A stretch of DNA of 7,403 nt, taken from positions 1 through 7,403 of the forward strand of contig JBFIXI010000119.1 in the NCBI GenBank assembly GCA_041605955.1, in the 5' to 3' direction. Shown here in pieces: positions 1 to 6,774 of this stretch. Each line of letters opens with the position of its first letter. Within the stretch, counting starts at the first letter, position 1. The stretch is from JAHEJX01 sp041605955. Its GTDB lineage: Bacteria > Actinomycetota > Acidimicrobiia > Spongiisociales > UBA5794. The notes below the pieces were generated by a model. It was not told the origin of the DNA. It ran no database searches and worked only from the letters and a program-made list of their open reading frames with translations. The position numbers and the translations under genes are program-made.

Positions 1-453
1 GGTCCGGGCAGTGTGTCGCAACCAGACAACTTTGGTGGGGTGCAGGCTCTGATCGGTGACACTGACTAGCTCGTGATAGTGGACATAGCCCCGAGACGCA
101 TAAAGCTGAGCCTTCTCCCCGGACCACGTGTCGATGACGCCATGTACGACGTATAGCAACTCGCCGTCTGGTGCGTCGGAGGACCACCATTGCGGAGCAC
201 CGAACGGGCCGGTGTTGTAGTGCTTACCGGCCAAGGCTGTCGGTCCGGCCTGGACCCAGTAGTGCCCTGGGATGTCGGTCGCGCCGTCAGGCCCATCCGG
301 CGCACCCGCCAGCCAGTAATCCTCGCCGTCCACATCGATCACCGGGGCACGGGCGAAGCCCCCTGCGCCTGCGGACGGCACAACGACCAATGACAGAGCC
401 ACCGCCACAGCAACTGCCAACAGAGCAGTCTTCGGTACGGGCAGGAATCTCAT
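1..453 (-). CDS. Secreted conserved hypothetical protein, C-terminus beyond the window
   Basis: The frame is open for 151 codons from an ATG at 453 to the window edge with no stop, so the gene is truncated here by the sampling. The start is well supported: an AAGGTGG ribosome binding site (459-465) sits 5 nt upstream. Residues 1-31 form a classic Sec signal peptide: a short Arg/Lys N-region, an Ala/Val/Leu core from about 10 to 25, and a PSAGAGG cleavage region. The mature part is rich in aromatics and His (GHYWVQAG, GKHYNTGPFG, PQWWSSDAPDG, YVHYHE, LHPTKVVWLRH), with no cysteine in the visible part. It resembles conserved hypothetical secreted proteins I have an impression of from actinobacteria, but I know no function. 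The His/Trp/Tyr density could suit a metal- or ligand-binding exported domain; that is inference. It lies downstream of and co-directional with the ABC operon, 289 nt away, and has its own ribosome binding site. Confidence 0.85.
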   Translation of the reverse strand, partial: MRFLPVPKTALLAVAVAVALSLVVVPSAGAGGFARAPVIDVDGEDYWLAGAPDGPDGATDIPGHYWVQAGPTALAGKHYNTGPFGAPQWWSSDAPDGELLYVVHGVIDTWSGEKAQLYASRGYVHYHELVSVTDQSLHPTKVVWLRHTART

Positions 454-742
454 GATGACCACCTTGTCTAACTCCCAGGGGTGCCGATCACACCCCTCCC
501 TTCCCGCGCAGGCTGCAGCATCACAACTGTCCCCACCAGGGGCATAAGCCCCCAAAGGCCGCCAGTGCCCGACGGGTGGTGGCTTCGGTCCGGGAGGTAC
601 GGCGGAATTACCCGCAGGTGGTCAGTGACGCACAAGAGCCGATCACGCCGAGCCCTTCCGAGACCCGCCGACCCAGGTGCCGTTCGGCTCGCCCAGCGGG
701 TCGGCTCGATCGCGGTCGCGCCACCCGCCCGACCTGGCCTCC
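454..742. other. Intergenic region between secreted gene and ABC operon
   Basis: There is no supported gene in these 289 nt. The long open frames crossing it on both strands are shadows that continue in the wrong frame through the permease gene. It should contain the end of the ABC transcript and the promoter of the secreted gene, but no convincing -35/-10 pair is visible on the minus strand. A small hairpin lies at 539-552 (GGGGC, loop ATAA, GCCCC). The 9-mer GCCGATCAC occurs twice, at 483-491 and 638-646, probably by chance. Confidence 0.5.
696..734 (-). terminator. Possible hairpin terminator of the ABC operon
   Basis: Beginning 9 nt past the stop of the last permease gene, two overlapping inverted repeats are possible: GCGGGT (696-701) with ACCCGC (723-728), and GGTCGG (699-704) with CCGACC (729-734). 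They compete for the same left arm. A GC-rich hairpin just after an operon is where a terminator is expected. No T-tract follows, so it would have to be an actinobacterial-style U-poor terminator or simply GC-rich noise. Confidence 0.25.
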
Positions 743-1876
743 TTACGCCGTGATGGACCTCCGGAACCGCCAGGTCGCCAACCCGACGAGGGCGACAGCG
801 AAGAGCGCTAGCACACCCAGCTCTGTCAGCACGTCGGCGACCGTGCCGCTGCGAACGATCACTTCCTCGAACGCCTCGAGCGCCCAGGCGTGCGGAGTGA
901 TCCTCCCGATATCCCCGAAGGTGAAGCCCATGACCCCGGCAAGAAGCGCAAAAACGAGGCCGATGCTGATGCCGATGCTGTACGCCATCTGGTCGCTGGG
1001 CACCGACGTACCGACGAGCATGCCGGCGCCAGTGCCGATCAGCACGAAGACGACGACGATCAGCAGGGTGGCCGGCCAGCTGCCCCAGTCGACGCCGAAG
1101 ACCAACGCGGTGGCGACCAGGATGAAGAGCGCTTGGGTCAACGACACCAGGAACCGCCCCAGGGTGGCACCGACCACGATGGTTGCCGGCCGGGTCGGCG
1201 TCGACAGCATCCGTTCCGCGACCCGTAGGCGCCGGGACTGGATCATCAGTGTGGAACTGGCCATGGCCGTCAGGAAGACGAACAGCAACAGCTCGCCTGC
1301 TGCGACCCACGTGAAGTAGTCGATGACGGCTTCCGGTTCGCCCCCGCCCGCACCGAGCACGACCACCGTGACCGCCGGGGCGGTGGCGGCCTGGGTGGCC
1401 CGAGCGAGTGACTGGTCGAACGACTCGCCGGAGTCGGCCGAGGTGACGCGGGCCGCTCGCACCCGGGCCGACTGGGCACCGACCTCGGCCTCGATCAACC
1501 CGGAGACGTCTGGTGCGGCCGTCGCGGAGATCGAAAGATACTCGACGATTCCGGTATCGCCGGACCGCAGGGCGGCGTCGTACCGGGCAGGGATGACGAC
1601 GCCACCGCTCACGTCGCCGCGCCGCAGGTCGTCGGTCAGCCCGGCACGGCTCCGGTCGACGACGTCGAGGTCGTCGATCGCGTGAATCGCGCTGGCGAGT
1701 TCGGCGGCAAGGGGCGCGTCGTCCTCGACGACCAGGGCGATCCTCGGCTTGAAGCTCGTCGCGGTGCCTCCGATGACCAGGATGAGGAGGATCGGGAGGA
1801 CGAACGCCATGGCGATCGCCGTCTGGTCGCGCAGCAGTCGCCGAAGCTCGTTGCCGGCGATGACGAATGCTTTCAT
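743..1876 (-). CDS. ABC-2 type transporter permease, second of the operon
   Basis: This 377-residue integral membrane subunit of an ABC-2 exporter would pair with the upstream paralogous permease and be driven by the ATPase encoded at 3060-4016. The topology is that of the long ABC-2 permease class: an N-terminal cytoplasmic amphipathic stretch (NELRRLLRDQTA, 9-20), TM1 at about 20-38, a large extracytoplasmic domain at about 40-185, then five hydrophobic segments near 188-211, 238-260, 268-290, 298-318 and 350-370. The cytoplasmic segment after TM2 (RRLRVAERMLSTPTRPATIVVG, starting at about 215) sits where these permeases contact the ATPase. The ATG overlaps the TGA of the upstream permease in an ATGA arrangement (1873-1876), indicating translational coupling. 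No strong ribosome binding site of its own is visible. A stop follows cleanly at 743. The substrate cannot be deduced; drugs, lipids or other hydrophobic molecules are typical of the family. Confidence 0.93.
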   Translation of the reverse strand: MKAFVIAGNELRRLLRDQTAIAMAFVLPILLILVIGGTATSFKPRIALVVEDDAPLAAELASAIHAIDDLDVVDRSRAGLTDDLRRGDVSGGVVIPARYDAALRSGDTGIVEYLSISATAAPDVSGLIEAEVGAQSARVRAARVTSADSGESFDQSLARATQAATAPAVTVVVLGAGGGEPEAVIDYFTWVAAGELLLFVFLTAMASSTLMIQSRRLRVAERMLSTPTRPATIVVGATLGRFLVSLTQALFILVATALVFGVDWGSWPATLLIVVVFVLIGTGAGMLVGTSVPSDQMAYSIGISIGLVFALLAGVMGFTFGDIGRITPHAWALEAFEEVIVRSGTVADVLTELGVLALFAVALVGLATWRFRRSITA

Positions 1877-3057
1877 GGCGATCTCGTCAGAGTACGGAAC
1901 CGGAACAGCCCTATCGAGCCGGCCACCAACGCGAAGAGAAGCACGATGCCCACTGCCGGCAGCACGTCGGCGGCCGATCCTCCGGCCGACAGCTCCCGGT
2001 AGCCGCCGATGAGCCAGCGGTGGGGCGTGAGGAGGCTGGCCCGCTCGATGGTGCCGGTGGCGAGCCCTACCGGGAAGAACGCCCCGCCTAACAGCCCGAG
2101 CACGACGGCCGCGAACATCGAGTAGCCGGTGGCCTCCTCGCTGTTCCGGGCGAAGCCGCCGATCAGCGCCACGATCCCCACTGCGGCCAGCACGCCGGCG
2201 ACGGTGAGCAGGGCGACGCCGGCGAGATTGCCCCAGTCCGTCTCGAGCGGCGGCAGGCTGGTGGCGACCACCAGCACGGCTACGGAGGCGACGCCCAGGA
2301 CGAACGATCCGAAGGCCTTGCCGGCCAGGATCGAGGAGCGCCGTATTGGGGCCGCCACGAGGCGGGCCATAGTGCCCGAGACACGCTCGTCGATGAGGCT
2401 GAGCACACCGAACTGGACCGTGAAGAAGAGAAAGAACACCGCCATTCCGAACGAGATGTGAGCCGCAAAGCCGACGCCCGCACCGGGAGCCTCGGCCCGG
2501 GCCAGCAGGGCGGGCGACGAGACGTCGAGGGCGCGTTCCACCAGCGTCGGGATGGTCGCCTCGTCTACAGGCGTGGTCCGCGCATCGAGGGCGGTCTGCA
2601 CGGACATGCTGACGGCGCTCACCTCGTTGGCGAAGCTGCGGGCGAACGCCTCTGCCACCTGTGATCCCGTCTCGTCCTCCGGATTGGCGATCACCTCGAG
2701 GGTGGTGGCCTGGCCGGCGTCGACCTCCGCCGAGAAGCCCGCCGGGGCAACGATCGCCGCAGTGATGGCGTTTGCGTCGACGAGGCGGTTGGCTGCGACC
2801 CGGTCGACCACCCGCAGCTTGATCACGCCCTCGTCGTCGAGCGCGGCGAGGACCGCGCCGAACGCGGCGCCTCTCTCACCACCGTCCTCGTTGACGAACG
2901 CGAAATCGTACGCGAGGTCCTCGCTGGTGGTGCCCAGGGTCTGCGCCCCCATCAGGGTGGCGAGCACGAGGGGGGCAACGATGCCGATGACGTAAGCCGA
3001 CCGGTCGCGTAGTCGCTGCCGCAGGTCCTTGCGAGCGACGGTCCAGACCCCCCGCAT
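1873..3057 (-). CDS. ABC-2 type transporter permease, first of the operon
   Basis: This 394-residue permease has the same architecture as its downstream neighbour, so the two look like an ancient duplication forming a heterodimeric channel. An N-terminal helix WTVARKDLRQRLRDRSA precedes TM1 (about 21-41). An extracytoplasmic domain of about 155 residues follows. It is acidic and rich in Ala, with a periplasmic-domain style seen in YhgE/ABC2_membrane_3-like permeases. TM2-TM6 lie near 199-221, 249-268, 278-300, 313-332 and 365-385. The cytoplasmic motif DERVSGTMARLVAAPIRR (223-240) is the conserved E-x-x-x-G-T segment of ABC-2 permeases. The ATG at 3057 lies 2 nt after the ATPase stop and is preceded by GAGGGA inside the ATPase gene end, so this is an operon with coupled translation. 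It acts in the cytoplasmic membrane. The family call is firm; the cargo is unknown. Confidence 0.94.
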   Translation of the reverse strand: MRGVWTVARKDLRQRLRDRSAYVIGIVAPLVLATLMGAQTLGTTSEDLAYDFAFVNEDGGERGAAFGAVLAALDDEGVIKLRVVDRVAANRLVDANAITAAIVAPAGFSAEVDAGQATTLEVIANPEDETGSQVAEAFARSFANEVSAVSMSVQTALDARTTPVDEATIPTLVERALDVSSPALLARAEAPGAGVGFAAHISFGMAVFFLFFTVQFGVLSLIDERVSGTMARLVAAPIRRSSILAGKAFGSFVLGVASVAVLVVATSLPPLETDWGNLAGVALLTVAGVLAAVGIVALIGGFARNSEEATGYSMFAAVVLGLLGGAFFPVGLATGTIERASLLTPHRWLIGGYRELSAGGSAADVLPAVGIVLLFALVAGSIGLFRFRTLTRSP

Positions 3058-3059
3058 CG

Positions 3060-4016
3060 TCAGTCCCTCAGCGCCTTGCCAGTGAGGTGGAGGAACACCG
3101 CCTCCAGGTCGGGCTCAGCCACGTCGACCCGGTTCACGGTCGCCCGCGCCGCAGCCGCCCTCGCGAGGATGTCGGGCAGCAGCCGGCGGGCCTCCTTGAC
3201 GATCAGGTGGATCGTGCCCTCGCTGGTGGTTGCCTGCTGGACGCCGGCAACCTCGCCGATGGCCATCGCAGCTGCCTCCACCGCCCCGGCGACCCCGAGC
3301 TGGACGCGGTCCTCTGCGCCCACCAGGGCTACCAGGTCCGCCCGGGTCCCCTCGGCGATCAGGTACCCGGCGTCGATGATCCCTACCCGGTCACAGAGGC
3401 GTTCCGCCTCCTCCATGTAGTGGGTGGTGTAGAGGACGGCCAGTCCCCCAGCGCCGAGCCGCTCGACGGAGGCGAGGATGGCGTTTCGGCTCTGCGGATC
3501 GACGCCCACTGTCGGCTCGTCGAGGATCAGGAGCTGCGGCTGGTGGAGCAACCCGATGGCGATGTTGAGGCGGCGCTTCATGCCGCCGGAATACTTCTCT
3601 GTCTTCTCCTCGGCCCGGTCGGCGAGTTGGACGACCCCCAGCACGTCGTCGATGCGGCGGCGCAGCTCGGCGCGGCGCAGACCGTACAGGCGACCGAAGA
3701 AAGCCAGGTTCTCCCGCCCGCTGAGGTCGGGATACAGCGCCAAGTCCTGTGGCACCAGGCCGATGGCTCGCTTGGCTTCAAAGGCGGTCGGGCCCATGGC
3801 CGACCCCGCGACGGTGACCTCGCCAGCGTCGCGATCCATCAGCCCACAGACCATCGAGATCGTCGTGGTCTTGCCGGCACCGTTGGGGCCGAGCAGCCCG
3901 TAGGTCTCGCCGGCTCCGATCCGGAAGCTCACGTCGTCAACGGCAGTGCGCGTACCGAAGGTCTTGGTCAACCCGCGCGCCTCGAGGATGGTCTCGGCAG
4001 GCGGCACCCCCGTCAC
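3060..4016 (-). CDS. ABC transporter ATP-binding protein (ABC-2/DrrA-like exporter ATPase)
   Basis: This is the ATPase subunit (318 residues) that powers the two permeases encoded directly downstream. All nucleotide-binding motifs are intact: Walker A GPNGAGKT (43-50), Q-loop VPQ (Q90), signature YSGGM (142-146), Walker B LLILDEP (162-168), D-loop GVD (171-173) and the switch His in TTH (H199). After the nucleotide-binding domain, a tail of roughly 90 residues ends in EPDLEAVFLHLTGK. This is the accessory tail usual in exporter ATPases of the DrrA/CcmA/YbhF type. The start is uncertain. The first GTG (4014-4016) abuts its only ribosome-binding-like sequence (AAGGGG, 4017-4022) with no spacer. 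The GTG three codons later (4005-4007) has a normal 9-nt spacing, so the true protein may be 315 residues. Neither choice touches a domain. The substrate is unknown. Confidence 0.96.
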   Translation of the reverse strand: MTGVPPAETILEARGLTKTFGTRTAVDDVSFRIGAGETYGLLGPNGAGKTTTISMVCGLMDRDAGEVTVAGSAMGPTAFEAKRAIGLVPQDLALYPDLSGRENLAFFGRLYGLRRAELRRRIDDVLGVVQLADRAEEKTEKYSGGMKRRLNIAIGLLHQPQLLILDEPTVGVDPQSRNAILASVERLGAGGLAVLYTTHYMEEAERLCDRVGIIDAGYLIAEGTRADLVALVGAEDRVQLGVAGAVEAAAMAIGEVAGVQQATTSEGTIHLIVKEARRLLPDILARAAAARATVNRVDVAEPDLEAVFLHLTGKALRD

Positions 4017-4539
4017 CCCCTTCTCGGCCTAACAGTTACCGACAGTCATTTACTGCCATGGTTCCCACTGCCATTGATGCCTGTACGGGGACGGCTAGGT
4101 AGGGGCGAAAGCCCGTATTCGGGGTCTTCAGGCTTACGGCGGTTGCGGTCCTGTGTTCTGACCGCTGGGGTTGCGGCTGTTGGCGAAGGAAGAGCCCTAA
4201 CCGTTGGTCGCCATCGACGATGGCCGTCACCCTCGGCCGGGTTCTACGGTTGGTCAGTTCCCGGGGCTCGGTCTGGCTAACGAACCGGCTAACACCTGGA
4301 GGTCGTCCTTCGACATGACTCGTCGGCCGACTCCGGGGACGGCACTCACCGGTCGGGTGGGAGGCACAAACCCACCTCCGAGAAACCACCTGACATCCCT
4401 ACGAGATTGACGATGGGCGGGTGGTCGTTGGCGTCGACCATGTCGGCACGGGACGCATGACGTGCGCTCGGTTGTTGCCCGATGCCTTGCTCCACCCGGC
4501 GGCATGATTGTCTCCATGGGGTGCCGTAGCATCCGGCCC
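4017..4539. other. Divergent intergenic region with several hairpins, no supported gene
   Basis: About 500 nt separate the leftward ABC operon from the rightward acetyltransferase gene. Apart from the repeats at 4030-4075 it holds a cluster of inverted repeats. TACGGG (4084-4089) can pair with CCCGTA (4112-4117), enclosing or competing with GGGC-GAAA-GCCC (4103-4114), a GNRA-type tetraloop. GCGGTC/GACCGC (4145-4150 and 4160-4165) follows, then the 15-bp palindrome GCCATCGACGATGGC (4210-4224). Further right, GGCTAAC occurs at about 14-bp spacing (near 4274 and 4288). Frames on either strand (for example 4036-4389 minus) are short, Arg/Pro-rich and lack ribosome binding sites. No known riboswitch signature was recognised. 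Confidence 0.4.
4030..4075. promoter_or_regulatory. Possible operator with short repeats upstream of the ABC operon
   Basis: Starting 14 nt before the ATPase GTG is the short palindrome TAACAGTTA (4030-4038), the first of two ACAGT copies 10 bp apart (4032-4036 and 4042-4046). Next comes ACTGCCAT twice, 15 bp apart (4052-4059 and 4067-4074). ACAGT and ACTG(C) are opposite-strand versions of the same core. A one-helical-turn spacing just in front of an exporter operon is the usual place for a TetR- or MarR-like repressor or a MerR-like activator. No such regulator gene is in the window and no clear -35/-10 pair can be named, so this is a positional inference. Confidence 0.3.
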
Positions 4540-5493
4540 GTGCCTTCGCAGATCGATATTCGGCCTTTCGCTGACCATGACTACGAGTTCCTGGTCGGGT
4601 TGGACCGGTTGGTGCTCGGAGACTCGACGCGGTCGGTCGAGCAGTACCGGCATGTCGATGCCACGCGTGACCCGGCGCTGTTCTTCGCCCGCCACATCGT
4701 GGTGGTGGACGATCAGCCGGTGGGCTGTGGCGAGATCGGGCACAGCAGTTGGATCGATGATCCCGACACGTACTGGCTCCAGATCCTCGTCCGGCCCGCT
4801 GTTGATGACGGTCGCATCCGCCCCAACTACCTCGCGTTCGTGCTCGACCTCTTGGCCGTCCGGGCTCCGCGTGCGCTGGTCTCGGGGATGCGGGAGAGTC
4901 GGCACGATATCCGGTTCCTCGAGGACAACGGCTTTCGGGAGGTGCATCGGGAGCGTTGGTCCCGCTTGGACTTGGACGGGTTCGATCCCCACCGATTCAC
5001 CTCCGAGGTGACGCGGGTCGTCGATCAGGGCATCCGCCTGGAGTCCCTCGTCGACCTGCAGGGCGAGCTGTCGGAGTGGAAGGAGCGGCTCTACCCGGTG
5101 TATCAGCAGCTCGTTGCCGACCAACCGGCCGCCCACCCGCCCCGGCTCAAGACGCTGGAGCAGTGGGACCGGACGGTGCTCGGATCACCCGGTTTCGATG
5201 CCTCACTGTGGATACTGGCGATCGACAGCGGTCGTATCGTCGGACTGAGCCAGGCGGGGCTGAACCGCGGCGCTCCAGCCACCATGCGCTGCGGGCTGAC
5301 CGGCGTCGTGGCCACCCACCGCAGGCGCGGGATCGGTACCGCACTGAAGACGGTATTGCTGGAGGCCGCGAAGGCGACGGGGGCGGCGGAGATCACGACC
5401 ACCAACGAGACGAACAACCCGATGTACCGCATCAACCTCGGACTGGGATTCATCCCTGAGCCCGACTGGGTGCTGTACGAGAGGCCGCTGTAG
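4540..5493 (+). CDS. Tandem-domain GNAT family N-acetyltransferase
   Basis: This is a soluble acetyl-CoA-dependent acetyltransferase of unknown substrate with two GNAT folds in tandem, a layout also seen in mycothiol synthase. From the GTG at 4540 it has 317 residues. The N-terminal domain (about 4-146) begins with the typical first strand IDIRPF and ends with FLEDNGFREVHRERWSRL, the usual last helix and strand. Its acetyl-CoA loop position reads VRPAVDDGRIRPNYL, without the R/Q-x-x-G-x-G/A signature, so it is probably catalytically dead. The C-terminal domain (about 160-317) is intact: GVVATHRRRGIGTALK (RRRGIG, 261-266), then TNETNNPM (288-295) and INLGLGF. The start is uncertain: in-frame GTG at 4462 and ATGs at 4504 and 4516 also exist, none with a good ribosome binding site. 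4540 is chosen because GNAT homology starts immediately after it. The gene is divergent from the ABC operon and likely transcribed alone. Confidence 0.88.
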   Translation: MPSQIDIRPFADHDYEFLVGLDRLVLGDSTRSVEQYRHVDATRDPALFFARHIVVVDDQPVGCGEIGHSSWIDDPDTYWLQILVRPAVDDGRIRPNYLAFVLDLLAVRAPRALVSGMRESRHDIRFLEDNGFREVHRERWSRLDLDGFDPHRFTSEVTRVVDQGIRLESLVDLQGELSEWKERLYPVYQQLVADQPAAHPPRLKTLEQWDRTVLGSPGFDASLWILAIDSGRIVGLSQAGLNRGAPATMRCGLTGVVATHRRRGIGTALKTVLLEAAKATGAAEITTTNETNNPMYRINLGLGFIPEPDWVLYERPL

Positions 5494-5818
5494 CCCGAAG
5501 CGCCCCACCTGCCTGTCCACCGAAGCCCTTCGATGGCCGACGATGCGCACACTCGTGCCGATCGAATGGCTGAATCGTGCGTTGTGGCACTCGAGCGGGG
5601 CGTGCAACGGTCTGCTCGGCTCTGCCAGGCGACCGGCGACTTGCGGATCTCGGGTTAGTAGAGCCTTCCAGCCCTAGTTCGGTGTCGAGCGCCGTCGCTA
5701 CCGTCGGTCCCAAGGTCGGCTAGGGCGTGGACCTGACTTGGGACGCCGCCGGCGTGGTCGAGTCTTCCGCGGTCATTGGGCGTTGCTAGCCGTCTTCGAG
5801 TCGAGCGGGGAGGGAAGC
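5494..5818. other. Intergenic region without a supported gene
   Basis: These 325 nt separate the acetyltransferase gene from the secreted-protein gene. The only structure seen is the dyad at 5707-5744, listed separately. No promoter hexamers stand out. The minus-strand frame covering 5450-5713 is Arg/Pro/Ala-rich, overlaps the acetyltransferase 3' end and has no ribosome binding site, so I regard it as empty. Confidence 0.5.
5707..5744. repeat. Interrupted inverted repeat upstream of secreted-protein gene
   Basis: GTCCCAAG (5707-5714) and CTTGGGAC (5737-5744) are perfect 8-bp complementary arms. The stem can continue inward with GTC (5715-5717) and GAC (5730-5732) across a 4-nt bulge, leaving a 12-nt loop. 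It lies about 75 nt before the ATG at 5819 and about 210 nt after the acetyltransferase stop. It could be a terminator (no T-tract follows on either strand), an operator, or a hairpin in the 5' leader of the secreted gene. Confidence 0.4.
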
Positions 5819-6322
5819 ATGCGAAGAATGCCGATCGTGTTTGGTGCGCTGTTGCTGACGATGGGGCTGACGGTCTCAGTCGGGGCTCGTGAGGGCACGC
5901 AAGTGGAGGCGCTGCTGGTCGACACCACGATCTTTGGGATCCCGGCAGCCGAGGTGCCGTTGGGTCCGCCCGAGGTCAACGATCCAGGCATCAACTGGCT
6001 GAGCCACGTAATCTGGCACGTCCGCGGTCTCCCCGTCGGCGACACGGTGGTCGACCTGGCCGATACCGAGACGGTGTTGGGGACGCTCAGCCGATCGATC
6101 AACTTCAACTGGAATCTGGAGACCGGCCGTAACCAGGCGTGGTGCACATTCACCATGGACCTGGGCGAGCTGGGGGCGTTCGACGGCACATGCCGCGGCA
6201 CCCTCATCGCAGGTGGCATCAACGGCCACGGTCCCGATGGGACCGTCAAAGGAGGCTACGAACTCGCCTCGGACGGGGTACCAGGCGTCGGACCGTACGT
6301 GCTGACGATGACCATCAAGTAG
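5819..6322 (+). CDS. Small secreted protein of unknown function
   Basis: The protein has 167 residues. The ATG at 5819 is chosen because GGGGAGGG (5807-5813) lies 5 nt upstream, an excellent ribosome binding site. A longer frame from a TTG at 5738 only adds an Arg-rich leader and hides the signal peptide. Residues 1-23 are a Sec signal peptide (MRRMP, then IVFGALLLTMGLTVS, cleavage after VGA). The mature domain alternates hydrophobic and polar residues with many Gly and Thr, which suggests an all-beta fold: GTLSRSINFNWNLETG, CTFTMDLGELGAF, GGYELAS, YVLTMTIK. Two cysteines, C109 and C125, flank a predicted beta hairpin (CTFTMDLGELGAFDGTC) and could form a disulfide outside the cell. There is no lipobox, anchor or sortase motif. 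I do not recognise the family. A calycin-like or other small beta-barrel binding domain is possible but is only a guess. Confidence 0.85.
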   Translation: MRRMPIVFGALLLTMGLTVSVGAREGTQVEALLVDTTIFGIPAAEVPLGPPEVNDPGINWLSHVIWHVRGLPVGDTVVDLADTETVLGTLSRSINFNWNLETGRNQAWCTFTMDLGELGAFDGTCRGTLIAGGINGHGPDGTVKGGYELASDGVPGVGPYVLTMTIK

Positions 6323-6436
6323 CTCCGGTCAGCCCCCGCTCACCACGCGGAAGGGCAGGGCCGTCGCAGTCGGTTACGACCGTGCATACTGGCAGCCGGC
6401 CGCCCAGAACACCGAACGTCAGTTCCAGAGGCGACC

Positions 6437-6652
6437 TTGGCGAAAGGAGCAGCAACCAGGAAGACCCTGGCTGTCCTCCTTGCAGTCGTTGTCGCACCGT
6501 CGGTTGTGATTGCGGCCAGCGGCGAGCCCCACATGACGGGCGCCGTCGAAGATGCGTCCGATCTCTTCGCGGAGTGGATTGGTCGGAGCGAGTATCGGGA
6601 AGGTGAGCTAGGACTCGTCTCTATCGCGGGACTGGAGAACGCATTCGGCTAG
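6437..6652 (+). CDS. Putative short exported protein or remnant
   Basis: The frame has 71 codons from a TTG at 6437 to a TAG at 6650. AGAGG (6427-6431) lies 5 nt upstream, an acceptable ribosome binding site. The N-terminus looks like a genuine signal peptide: MAKGAATRK, a hydrophobic core LAVLLAVVVAPSVVIA, then AASGEP. That is unlikely for a random frame. The remaining roughly 40 residues are acidic (GAVEDASDLFAEWIGRSEYREGELGL) and end soon after, which is short for a secreted domain. It may be a small exported peptide or the 5' remnant of a longer secreted-protein gene damaged near the mobile-DNA zone. It follows the 5819-6322 gene by 114 nt in the same direction. No family was recognised. 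Confidence 0.45.
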   Translation: MAKGAATRKTLAVLLAVVVAPSVVIAASGEPHMTGAVEDASDLFAEWIGRSEYREGELGLVSIAGLENAFG

Positions 6653-6774
6653 ACGGGCTTAATACGATTCGACTGAACATCGAAGCGCCGAGCCGCCGGC
6701 TGCAGTTGGTGATGGGTGAGAACGTGCGTGCACGCATGATGAGCCGCCCGCGCCGGCTGGTTCAACTGGCGAGC

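Noticed and set aside
468..1310. 280-codon minus-strand frame
   Set aside because: It overlaps the well-supported permease in another frame. Its composition is Arg/His/Gly/Pro-rich with no membrane pattern, as expected of a high-GC shadow.
4210..4224. 15-bp palindrome as a stand-alone operator
   Set aside because: It is far from both flanking starts and more simply part of the hairpin cluster. Chance palindromes of this size occur in GC-rich DNA.
3087..4280. 397-codon plus-strand frame antisense to the ABC ATPase
   Set aside because: The ATPase on the opposite strand has every catalytic motif. This frame has no domain or ribosome binding site and is an antisense artefact of GC-rich third positions.
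4036..4389. 117-codon minus-strand frame in the intergenic region
   Set aside because: It is Arg/Pro-rich, has no ribosome binding site or domain, and covers the hairpin cluster. The tail looks slightly protein-like, but this is not enough to call a gene.
4399..5136. 245-codon minus-strand frame antisense to the acetyltransferase
   Set aside because: It is the antisense of a recognisable GNAT gene with no ribosome binding site or family features.
5450..5713. 87-codon minus-strand frame downstream of the acetyltransferase
   Set aside because: It overlaps the acetyltransferase 3' end, is low-complexity Arg/Ala/Pro-rich, and has no ribosome binding site.
5738..5818. N-terminal extension of the secreted protein from a TTG
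   Set aside because: The added residues are Arg-rich and would bury the signal peptide, while the ATG at 5819 has an ideal ribosome binding site.
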